64,000 bases of DNA from CAZRGV01 sp964599655 (GTDB lineage Bacteria; Planctomycetota; Planctomycetia; Isosphaerales; Isosphaeraceae): positions 5,173-69,172 of the forward strand of contig CAZRGV010000014.1 in the NCBI GenBank assembly GCA_964599655.1, written 5' to 3'. Shown here in pieces: positions 43,433 to 51,359 of this stretch. A program made the position numbers and the translations under genes. Position 1 is the first letter of the stretch, and each line of letters begins with the position of its first letter. Under the pieces are notes generated by a model, which did no database searches, was not told the origin of the DNA, and saw only the letters and a program-made list of their open reading frames with translations.

Positions 43433-45771
43433 CGACCAAGGACGTACGGATATCGATTCCCTTTGCGCTGGCGGTTTGCCTTGTGATCTGCGTGGGCGCT
43501 CCCTCGTCTTGCCCAGCCCAGGGGACGAAGGCCGACTACGCGCGGGCCGACGGACTTCGTGACCTCACTCGTGGGAAAGTGTTTCCGACGCGAGTCGAGC
43601 CCCACTGGTTCGCGAACAATACCCGATTCTGGTATCGTAACAACAAATCGAAGGACGTTCATGAATTTGTGCTGGTCGACGCCGTCAAGGGTGAGCAGGG
43701 TCCGGCGTTCGATCATCGGGCGTTGGCGCAGCGCCTAACGGAAGCAACCGGCCAACCGCACGATTCGGGCCGCCTGCCGATCGAGGATCTCGAATTCGAG
43801 GACGACGGCCTCGTCCGATTCCGCGTCGAGGGAAAGGGTTGGCGGTATGACCCGAAGACCGGAGCATTGGAGGCGGAGGCCGAGGTCTTGAAGGAGACAC
43901 GTCGCGAGAGGGGTCGAAATCGTCCGTTCTCGCGTCCTCGATCGGACCGCTGGTCGCCACGTCGCGACGTTTCTCCGGATGGGCAGTGGCTGGCGTTCAT
44001 CCGGGAGAACAATCTGTACCTCCGAAATCAAGAACGCGGCGATGAGATCGAGCTGAGTCGGAACGCAACCGCCGAGGATGCCTATGAGCCCCGCGTCTTC
44101 TGGTCTCCGGACTCGAAGAAACTCGTGGCCCTCAAGACGAGGTTGGGAGAAGATCGGCAGGTCTACCTCATCGAATCGTCGCCCAAAGATCAATTGCAGC
44201 CAAAGCTTCATTCACTAAAGTACGCGAAACCCGGAGACCGACTTTCGACCACGAAGCCTCACCTGTTCGACGTCGCTCAACGAAAGGAGATCCGGATTCA
44301 TGACGACCTGTTCGTGAATCCCTGGAGTGTTGGGGAGATTCGTTGGAGTCCCGATTCCAGCCGCTTCACGTTCCTGTACAACCAACGGGGACATCAAGTC
44401 CTTCGCGTGGTGGCCGTCGATGCGGAGACTGGCGAGGCGCGCGCCTTGATCGATGAGCGAAGTCCGACCTTCATTGATTATGCGTTCAAGCAGTACACGC
44501 ACTATCTCGACTCCACGAACGAGATCATCTGGATGTCCGAACGAGATGGGTGGAATCACTTGTATCTTTACGATTCCGTCACCGGGAAGGTGAAGAACCA
44601 GATCACCCGGGGGGAGTGGGTCGTTCGGGGCGTGGAACGTGTGGACGACGACACGCGCCAGATCTGGTTTCTGGCTAGTGGAGTCGACCCGTCGCAGGAT
44701 CCGTATTACCTCCACCTGTGCCGTATTCATTTCGACGGTACGGGGTTCGTGGATTTGACCCCGGCGGATGGCACGCACGAGGTGACCGAGTCGCCCGATC
44801 ATCGCTTCCTCGTCGATACCTACTCGAGAGTTGATCTGCCACCTGTTACGGAACTGCGACGTGAAGCCGATGGCTCGCTTGTCCTCACCCTGGAGAAGGC
44901 GGATTGGACGGCGCTGCGGCGATCAGGCTGGCAAGTTCCCGAACGGTTCGTCGCGAAGGGTCGAGACGGAGTTTCTGAGATTTTCGGCGTGATCTACAGA
45001 CCCACGAATTTTGATGCAAAGAAGTCGTATCCGGTCATCGAGAAGATTTATGCCGGTCCCCACGGGTCGTTCGTGCCGAAGGCCTTTGCTCCGTATCATG
45101 CCGGCCAGTCCATGGCCGAGCTGGGCTTCATCGTGGTCGAGATCGATGGCATGGGAACCTCAAACCGATCGAAAGCGTTTCATGACGTCTGTTGGAAGAA
45201 CCTGGGCGATTCTGGCTTTCCCGACCGGATCCTCTGGATCAAGGCCGCGGCGGAAAAGTACCCTTACATGGATCTTTCGCGGATTGGAATCTACGGAGGT
45301 TCGGCGGGGGGGCAGAGCGCCCTCCGAGCGCTTCTGGCGCATGGAGATTTCTACAAGGTCGCGGTCTCTGACTGTGGATGCCACGACAATCGCATGGACA
45401 AAGTCTGGTGGAATGAGCTCTGGATGGGCTGGCCGGTCGGACCGCACTACGCCGAACAATCGAATGTGACAAACGCCCATCGACTTACGGGGAAGCTGCT
45501 GCTGATCGTGGGAGAGCTCGATCGGAACGTCGATCCCGCATCGACGATGCAGGTCGTCGATGCGTTGATCAAGGCGGACAAGGATTTTGACTTGCTCGTT
45601 GTTCCGGGGGCTGGCCATGGAGCCGGTGGCGGGACGTATGGCACACGCCGTACCCGAGACTTCTTCGTTCGCCACCTGCTGGGTGTCGAACCGCGACAAT
45701 CGTCGCCCGCGAACGAAGCCGTTTCACACGAGGATATTTCATTGTTAACGAGAAGTCGGCTCGACAAATGA
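43429..45771 (+). CDS. Exported S9-family prolyl peptidase (dipeptidyl peptidase IV-like)
   Basis: A 780-residue secreted peptidase. LAVCLVICVGAPSSCPAQ (15-32) is a signal peptide, possibly with a lipobox-like Cys. An N-terminal beta-propeller (about 150-520; RDVSPDGQWLAFIRENNLYLRN, GEIRWSPDSSRFTFLY) precedes the alpha/beta-hydrolase domain. GIYGGSAGGQSA holds the nucleophile Ser (about 624), GELDRNVDP the Asp (about 694) and GAGHGAGGG the His (about 730). Family S9B/C enzymes cut after proline or alanine. The start overlaps the gntR stop by four bases, so the two are co-transcribed. Releasing Pro/Hyp dipeptides would feed the divergent hydroxyproline operon. Confidence 0.9.
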   Translation: MTTKDVRISIPFALAVCLVICVGAPSSCPAQGTKADYARADGLRDLTRGKVFPTRVEPHWFANNTRFWYRNNKSKDVHEFVLVDAVKGEQGPAFDHRALAQRLTEATGQPHDSGRLPIEDLEFEDDGLVRFRVEGKGWRYDPKTGALEAEAEVLKETRRERGRNRPFSRPRSDRWSPRRDVSPDGQWLAFIRENNLYLRNQERGDEIELSRNATAEDAYEPRVFWSPDSKKLVALKTRLGEDRQVYLIESSPKDQLQPKLHSLKYAKPGDRLSTTKPHLFDVAQRKEIRIHDDLFVNPWSVGEIRWSPDSSRFTFLYNQRGHQVLRVVAVDAETGEARALIDERSPTFIDYAFKQYTHYLDSTNEIIWMSERDGWNHLYLYDSVTGKVKNQITRGEWVVRGVERVDDDTRQIWFLASGVDPSQDPYYLHLCRIHFDGTGFVDLTPADGTHEVTESPDHRFLVDTYSRVDLPPVTELRREADGSLVLTLEKADWTALRRSGWQVPERFVAKGRDGVSEIFGVIYRPTNFDAKKSYPVIEKIYAGPHGSFVPKAFAPYHAGQSMAELGFIVVEIDGMGTSNRSKAFHDVCWKNLGDSGFPDRILWIKAAAEKYPYMDLSRIGIYGGSAGGQSALRALLAHGDFYKVAVSDCGCHDNRMDKVWWNELWMGWPVGPHYAEQSNVTNAHRLTGKLLLIVGELDRNVDPASTMQVVDALIKADKDFDLLVVPGAGHGAGGGTYGTRRTRDFFVRHLLGVEPRQSSPANEAVSHEDISLLTRSRLDK

Positions 45772-45970
45772 CGAACCTGGGTTTCGACTGGAAACCCGCG
45801 TGGGGTCACTGAAACCAAGTTCTTGGCATACAATCCCCATCAACCTAAGCTGCGTTGTGGCGGTTGCTCTGGGTGACGTGGCGCGGTTGAGCGCGTTCCG
45901 TGATCTCGGTACGCTCCTCTGGAACAACGGAATGTTGTTCCTCATGGAACGACCGCGCGGAGACTTTGGT

Positions 45971-46318
45971 ATGGCCACGAAGCCAACCCGACAGCAGCAG
46001 CAGGCCTGCGACCAGCTTGCCGAAGCGCTCCTCCTGATTATCGAGGCCGCACGGCTCGATGGTCGGGTCAAGCTGGATCCGGAGAGTGTGAGCGGGATTA
46101 CCGGGAAACTGGCGGCGATGTCGTCCGCCTTCGGCGTGGACGACATCGTCGGCCGCGCCCTCCAACGCCGTTGTCAGCGGTTGGGGTTGCCGGAGAGCGA
46201 TGTCGAACTGCTCACGCTGATGGAATCCGAGTTGGACCCACTGGCGATTTTGGTTTTGTCGGACGACGCTGTTCGCCATCGCGTTGCGAGGCTTCGCGAA
46301 GAGTTGGGAGAGGTTTGA
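45971..46318 (+). CDS. Small protein of unknown function
   Basis: A 115-residue acidic helical protein (QQQQACDQLAEALLLIIEAARLDGRVKLDPESVSG). No family was recognised. It has no signal peptide. ATG 45971 is preceded by CGGAGACTTTGGT; an in-frame ATG at 45944 is possible, and still longer versions are unlikely. The codon composition resembles the neighbours. It follows the S9 peptidase by about 200 bases with nothing recognisable between them. A separate transcript is likely. Confidence 0.5.
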   Translation: MATKPTRQQQQACDQLAEALLLIIEAARLDGRVKLDPESVSGITGKLAAMSSAFGVDDIVGRALQRRCQRLGLPESDVELLTLMESELDPLAILVLSDDAVRHRVARLREELGEV

Positions 46319-46434
46319 CGCGACACAACTCCGGATGCAACCCTTTCGTCGATCGTTCTACGGGTATGATCGGCCAGAACGGTGGTTTGCGGATTCTAAC
46401 CGCGACCTGGCCTCGTCGTGGAATCTCCACGCCG

Positions 46435-46467
46435 AAAAAAATTGACCAGGGTCAAGACCCTGGTCAA
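46435..46467 (-). terminator. Intrinsic terminator of tRNA-Val
   Basis: On the minus strand an exact stem of 10-12 bp (46442-46467; arms TTGACCAGGG and CCCTGGTCAA) is followed by seven T (46441 down to 46435). It begins 4 bases after the tRNA 3' end. This is a textbook rho-independent terminator. Confidence 0.9.
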
Positions 46468-46471
46468 GGAA

Positions 46472-46545
46472 TGGGCGATGCAGGACTTGAACCTGCGACC
46501 CCCAGCGTGTCGAGCTGGTGCTCTAGCCAACTGAGCTAATCGCCC
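46472..46545 (-). tRNA. tRNA-Val (GAC)
   Basis: A 74-base cloverleaf. Acceptor stem GGGCGAT/ATCGCCC, D stem GCTC/GAGC, anticodon stem CCAGC/GCTGG with loop TCGACAC, T stem GCAGG/CCTGC with loop TTCAAGT, and A73. The anticodon GAC reads GUC/GUU Val codons. The CCA end is not encoded. Position 33 is C instead of the near-universal U; all stems are otherwise perfect. It is an isolated minus-strand gene with its own terminator. Confidence 0.93.
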
Positions 46546-46779
46546 GATCTTTCGGGATGCGATAGGGACGTACATTCTTCGGAGTGACGAAGAGAGGACC
46601 AGTCGAAATCGACGGGACACGTCCCTCGGTTCCTATAAGAACGAACGTCCGCCAACACGAGTATTTAACGCGATTGAGGGGGGGCGGGTCAAGAGGCGTT
46701 TTTCTCACCGTTGACGAGTCGAGGGAGGCCATGGGTTCAGATTCCGAAGTTGGGCGAAGTAGGCTTGGTCCGTTGACCG

Positions 46780-48342
46780 TCAGCGGGACCAGGCGAGCCA
46801 GCGTTTGAAGAGGCCCTGAACGAAGGGGGTGAGTCTCGTGCGGTTGTAGGCGTCCGCGACTCGTTTGACGGCCTCGGCCTGGGTCGGGTAGGGATGGATG
46901 GTCCTGGCCAGGCGCTTGAGCCCTAGACGTCCTTCGATGGCCACGGAGATTTCGGAGATCAGATCACCTGCGTGTCGAGACACAATGGTCGCGCCGAGGA
47001 TTCGATCGGTTCGCTCGCGAACGTGGATCTTGACGAATCCCTCGGTTTCGCCGTCGAGTATCGCCCGGTCGACGTTATGCAGCGTTTCGACAAACGAGTG
47101 AATCCGAATGCCATGGTCCGCGGCTGCCTGTTCGTCGAGTCCGACGTGCGCCACCTCTGGGTCGGTGAATGTGCACCTTGGGATCGTCAGTCGGCTCGCC
47201 TTGGCCCTTCCCAGGAAAAGAGCATTCTGGAGGACGATGCGTGCCATGGCGTCGGCGGCATGGGTGAATTGGTCCCGGCCGCAAACGTCGCCGGCGGCAT
47301 AAATGCGGCCGTTGGTGGTTCGTAACCGGTCGTCCAAAACAAGACCGGACTCGTCGTGCGAGACACCAGCCTGATCGAGCCCGAGCCTCTCGATGTTGGG
47401 CGAGCGACCAACACCCACGAGGATCGCGTCGACTCGAAGTTGACCCCGTTGTTCGTTGGTCTCGAGCTCGAGGACCTTCTCACGTCCTTCCAAGTGAACT
47501 CGGACGATGTGGATGCCGCAACGTATCGTGATTCCGTCGCGTTGCATTGACCGCTCGACGATTTCGGCGGCATCGCGGTCCTCCCGGGCAAGGATTCGAG
47601 GTCGGGCCTCCAGAAGCGTGACCTCGGATCCGAACCGGGCGAACGCCTGGGAAAACTCGCATCCGAGGGGGCCCGCGCCGATGACCGCAAGCCGGCGGGG
47701 CAAGGCCGACAGCGTGAAGACCGTCTCGTTGTTCAGACAGCCCACCTCGGCGAGTCCTGGAATGGGCGGGACGGAGGCTCTCGCTCCGGTGGCGATGACC
47801 GCTTTGGAGAACCGCAAGGTCTGACCGGACACGTCGAGCGTGTCGGCTCCTGTAAACCGTGCTTCTCCCAGGTAGACATCGACACCGAGGTCGCGAAATC
47901 GGGCCGCGGAGTCGTGCGGACTGATCCGGGCTCGCAGTCTTCTCATGCGTTCCATGACCGCCGGGAAATCAACCGCGAAGCCATCCGGGAGACGAACGCC
48001 CAGTTCGCCGGCGCGGCGAACGTCGGCCGCCGCCCGAGCAGCCCGAAGTAGGGCCTTGGAGGGCACGCAACCAAAGTTGAGGCAATCTCCACCCATCAGA
48101 CGCTTTTCCACCAGCGCGACCCTGGCTCCCAGCCCAGCCGCCCCCGCGGCGGCCACCAATCCCGCCGTCCCGGCGCCGATCACCACGAGGTTGTATCGGC
48201 CCGATGGCTCAGGATTCGTCCAGTCTGGTGGATGGACGTTCTCGACGAGTCGTCGATTGTGTTCGTCAATCGGCTCCACCCCGAAGTCGAAGGCGCGCTC
48301 GGGGTTGAAATTGTCGTTTGCTATGGATGGCTTCGACGGCAT
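46780..48342 (-). CDS. Pyridine nucleotide-disulfide oxidoreductase (mercuric reductase-like, lacking C-terminal Cys pair)
   Basis: A 520-residue FAD enzyme. YNLVVIGAGTAGLVAAAGAAGLG (50-72) binds FAD, GGDCLNFGCVPSKALL holds the redox disulfide Cys87/Cys92, LAVIGAGPLGCEFSQAFARFG binds NAD(P)H and TIHPYPTQAE carries the catalytic His-Glu. A 45-residue N-terminal extension precedes the FAD domain. Mercuric reductases end in a vicinal Cys pair that hands Hg(II) to the active site; this protein ends FKRWLAWSR with none, so Hg reduction is unlikely. It lies 2 bases after the TVP38-type gene, a pairing seen in many bacteria, so the two probably work together. Electron acceptor unknown. Confidence 0.9.
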   Translation of the reverse strand: MPSKPSIANDNFNPERAFDFGVEPIDEHNRRLVENVHPPDWTNPEPSGRYNLVVIGAGTAGLVAAAGAAGLGARVALVEKRLMGGDCLNFGCVPSKALLRAARAAADVRRAGELGVRLPDGFAVDFPAVMERMRRLRARISPHDSAARFRDLGVDVYLGEARFTGADTLDVSGQTLRFSKAVIATGARASVPPIPGLAEVGCLNNETVFTLSALPRRLAVIGAGPLGCEFSQAFARFGSEVTLLEARPRILAREDRDAAEIVERSMQRDGITIRCGIHIVRVHLEGREKVLELETNEQRGQLRVDAILVGVGRSPNIERLGLDQAGVSHDESGLVLDDRLRTTNGRIYAAGDVCGRDQFTHAADAMARIVLQNALFLGRAKASRLTIPRCTFTDPEVAHVGLDEQAAADHGIRIHSFVETLHNVDRAILDGETEGFVKIHVRERTDRILGATIVSRHAGDLISEISVAIEGRLGLKRLARTIHPYPTQAEAVKRVADAYNRTRLTPFVQGLFKRWLAWSR

Positions 48343-48344
48343 GG

Positions 48345-49358
48345 TCAGTTTTCAATTCTCGTTTCGGGACGCGACGTGGTGCCCTTGGGCGTTCGGGAGA
48401 CGTCGTCGTTCGCCGGATGGTTTTTCCGAGACGACGTTGACACGTTGGCTGGCGCCATTCGGGCATCGAGACCGAGGGAGGCCAGAAGAGCGAGGAACAC
48501 GAGAACGATCGCAACCGAGGCGAGTACGACGGTCCCCCAGAATCGGCGTTTTCTCGTCCCTGGTGTCTTGGAACACTCGGGCATCGACGTGGTGAAACGT
48601 TCGGCTTCGAACCTCGAGGCCCGTCGGATGGCGCGGCTCGCCAATCGGGTGATGAAGAACGTCAGAACGATCGTCGCCAGCAACCCAGCGCCGAAGAGGA
48701 TCCACTCCGGGGTGGAGCGCGTTCGCTCACCACCAACCGTGGCCTCCAGGCTGGCCCGGCCGGCATCGCCAACGGAGACGTAAAGGACCGTCCCCGGCAG
48801 CATCGCGACCCAGCTCGTGAGGACACACGGCCAGAAGCCAATTCGTGTGACTCCAAAAAAATAGTTTTGAATGTTGAATGGCACGGCCGGCGAGAGCCGA
48901 AGCAAGGCCACGATCTTCCATCCCTCCAGGCCGATGGCCTGGTCAATCGCCTTCAGTTTCGGGCTCCGAGCGATCTGTCGTTCCACGGCATCACGGGCCA
49001 CATAGCGAGCGATCAGGAACGCGAGAGCCGCGCCGATGTTCGACGCCAGCGAGACCGTGATCGTGCCGACGACCCGCCCGAACAAGGCCCCCGCCGCCAG
49101 CGTCAGGGCCGAACCCGGTATCATCAACACGACCGCCATTGCATAAAGGCATCCGAAAGCCAGGGGACCCCACGGCCCAAGTCTCTCGATCCCGGTCCGC
49201 AAGGCCGTCAGGCCCGAAGGGATGGAAAGCCCGCGCGCGAGCGTGAGAAGGCTCAGGCCGATCAGTCCGAGGGACACAAGCCGGGCCCACCAATCGAGTC
49301 GACCTCTCGTCCCGACCGAACCCGCCTTCTCCACCTTTCGCGACGTTTCGCTTCCCAT
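48345..49358 (-). CDS. TVP38/TMEM64-family (VTT domain) membrane protein
   Basis: A 337-residue membrane protein. An N-terminal helix (ARLVSLGLIGLSLLTLARG) precedes the SNARE-associated/VTT core: LMIPGSALTLAAGALFG, AALAFLIARYVARD and LLRLSPAVPFNIQNYFFGVT, with a helix at about 245-265 (ILFGAGLLATIVLTFFI). It also has an unusual extra C-terminal helix (GTVVLASVAIVLVFLALLASLG) and a Ser/Thr-rich tail. The family is implicated in lipid scrambling and envelope maintenance. GGAGGAACGG precedes ATG 49358; a longer frame upstream is not supported. It is coupled to the disulfide oxidoreductase gene. Confidence 0.88.
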   Translation of the reverse strand: MGSETSRKVEKAGSVGTRGRLDWWARLVSLGLIGLSLLTLARGLSIPSGLTALRTGIERLGPWGPLAFGCLYAMAVVLMIPGSALTLAAGALFGRVVGTITVSLASNIGAALAFLIARYVARDAVERQIARSPKLKAIDQAIGLEGWKIVALLRLSPAVPFNIQNYFFGVTRIGFWPCVLTSWVAMLPGTVLYVSVGDAGRASLEATVGGERTRSTPEWILFGAGLLATIVLTFFITRLASRAIRRASRFEAERFTTSMPECSKTPGTRKRRFWGTVVLASVAIVLVFLALLASLGLDARMAPANVSTSSRKNHPANDDVSRTPKGTTSRPETRIEN

Positions 49359-49973
49359 CCGTTCCTCCGCCTCGGACCCACGAATCACGACCCGCCACGT
49401 CGCACCCGGCGGCTTTTCCGAGTCGGCCGCTGAATTCTCAACTCGTGCAAGGTTCGTCAATCCGTTGGTGTGCTCCGAAGAGACGCGGCGATCACCTGCG
49501 GAATGGGCAGCGCCCTGGTTGGATTCACCCAGATTCCGCCACGCCACATCAAGAAGCAAAAAAAGTCCACGGCCGCCGATGGCACTGGGACCCCACGAGG
49601 CCGGAAATTGCGAAATCCTCCACGGAGCATCACAGGGAACCGATTGCTCCAAAAGGGCCGTTGATTTTCGGGCGCGGTGTTTCGAGTTACGGGGGAAGCC
49701 GCACTCCCTGCATTCCGGTCCGCGCCGGATGGGCTCGGTCCGCGTCTTGTGTTTTCCGAAGGCTCGGATACACTCCAGCGGGTCGGGCTCAGTCCGGATC
49801 CAACAATCCGAGCCAGCAACGTCGATGAACCACCTGATGCTCGATCCTTGGGAAAAACAAATCCGCGGTTTAATATTGTTTCTCGAATGCCTGCGACGGC
49901 GTCAAGTCGGCTTCAATGCCTGCCGGCGTCGCCGATCGCGTGTCAATGATCGTTCTCAGCAAGGAGCCAGGTT
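49359..49973. other. 615-base divergent intergenic region
   Basis: Lies between the TVP38-type gene (minus) and the ceramidase-like gene (plus). Several short frames are open but none has a leader, a domain or a start context. It must carry both promoters, yet no convincing -35/-10 pair could be assigned. Confidence 0.5.
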
Positions 49974-51248
49974 GTGCAAGCATTAAGACTGAAGCGATGC
50001 ACGCTTCTTTGTTGTCTCGGCGCGACCGTCGTTTTCGGACTTGCTCCAGCCCGCGCGGAGATCACGCCCGATCCGCTCTTGCCGGTCTCGGGGGGGATCG
50101 GTCTCCCTCAACCGGTTCGCGAGAAGCGAGGCGACCTTAGCGCCCGAGCGATCGTCCTTCGCTGCGGGGAAACCACCGTCGCGATCGTCGCGCTGGACCT
50201 GCTTGGGTTCCCTTCCGTCCTGGGCGACCGTGTCCGGGCGAACGTGAGCCGCATTCCGGCCGACAACATCCTGATTGGCTCGACCCACACGCATAGCGCG
50301 CCCGATTGCTACGCATTTCCGGATGGAAAAGGTGGCCATACCGGCGACCTTGCCTACATGGACCTCGTTTGCAAGAAAGCGGCCGAGGCGCTGAACGAGG
50401 CGATCGACCGGCTCGAACCGGCCTCCATCAAGATCGCGACTGGCGAGGCGAAGGGAAAGATCGCGTACAACTACTACGCCCCGGATCTCTACGACCGCCG
50501 GATGGGCGTGATTCAGGCGATCAACCCGAGTGGTAAGGTCGTCGCAACTCTGGTCAATTACGCGATTCATCCCGAGGTTCTCGGAAACGACGCCGGCATC
50601 CTGAGCCCCGACCTCATCGGGCCGCTGCGCGACCGGATTGAGTCACGCGTCGGGGGCATGGCCCTCTTCATGAACGGAGCGCAGGGCGGCATGATCACCG
50701 CCGATAACCGAAATCTGGATCAACCACGAGACCCGCTCCGAGGCTACTGGACCGATTCCCGGACGTGGGAGGAGTGCTTGCGGATCGGCCACCTCATGGC
50801 CGACGAGGCCCTCCGCCTGATTGCCGATGCCCCGTCTCAGAAGGATCCCACGCTCACCAGCGAGTCCAAAATCGTTCGCTTCCCGGTCGAGTCGGATCTC
50901 TTGTGGGCCGTGGTCGTCGGCTCACCCTTAAAGTATCCACACAACGACGATCGCTCAATCAATACGCGAATCAATCTCGTGAACCTCGGCAACGCCCAGA
51001 TTTTGACGATACCCGGCGAGGCTCTGCCAAACATCGGCTTCTACCTCAAGCGAAAGATGCAAGGCGAGCACAACTTTCTCTTCGGCCTGACCAACGACGC
51101 CTTCGGCTATATCCTGACCAAGGTCGATTTCCACAGCTTCCCGCGATACGACTACGTTTCCAGGACGTCACTCGGAGAGATGACCGGCGAGATTCTGATT
51201 GAGAAATCACTTGAGCTTATCCAGGCCGCTTCGCAAAAGCATCCATAA
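49974..51248 (+). CDS. Exported neutral/alkaline ceramidase-like hydrolase
   Basis: A 424-residue exported enzyme. RCTLLCCLGATVVFGLAPARA is the signal peptide. ILIGSTHTHSAPD (about 100-112) matches the zinc-binding His pair of neutral ceramidases. NYAIHPEVLG (about 190) supplies a further His, and NGAQGGMITADN (about 225) the catalytic region. The C-terminal immunoglobulin-like domain of full ceramidases (about 700 residues) is absent. The family splits ceramide to sphingosine and fatty acid, but short planctomycete homologues are untested and may cleave other amides. GTG 49974 is preceded by AAGGAGCCAGGTT. A stable hairpin follows the stop. Confidence 0.85.
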   Translation: MQALRLKRCTLLCCLGATVVFGLAPARAEITPDPLLPVSGGIGLPQPVREKRGDLSARAIVLRCGETTVAIVALDLLGFPSVLGDRVRANVSRIPADNILIGSTHTHSAPDCYAFPDGKGGHTGDLAYMDLVCKKAAEALNEAIDRLEPASIKIATGEAKGKIAYNYYAPDLYDRRMGVIQAINPSGKVVATLVNYAIHPEVLGNDAGILSPDLIGPLRDRIESRVGGMALFMNGAQGGMITADNRNLDQPRDPLRGYWTDSRTWEECLRIGHLMADEALRLIADAPSQKDPTLTSESKIVRFPVESDLLWAVVVGSPLKYPHNDDRSINTRINLVNLGNAQILTIPGEALPNIGFYLKRKMQGEHNFLFGLTNDAFGYILTKVDFHSFPRYDYVSRTSLGEMTGEILIEKSLELIQAASQKHP

Positions 51249-51257
51249 AATCGATCT

Positions 51258-51292
51258 GCGCCACCAGGGTGGAGACACGGCCCGGGTGGCGC
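51258..51292. terminator. Stable hairpin after the ceramidase-like gene
   Basis: Arms GCGCCACC (51258-51265) and GGTGGCGC (51285-51292) pair exactly; past a single mismatch GGG/CCC extends the stem. It lies 10 bases after the stop at 51248, between it and the convergent VCBS gene. No T-tract follows, so it is a weaker intrinsic-terminator candidate. Confidence 0.45.
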
Positions 51293-51359
51293 GGTTGATC
51301 GCTCGGACTGGCGGTTCTCGACCGAGACCTGCTTTCAAGTCGTCCGCTCGCTTGGAAGT

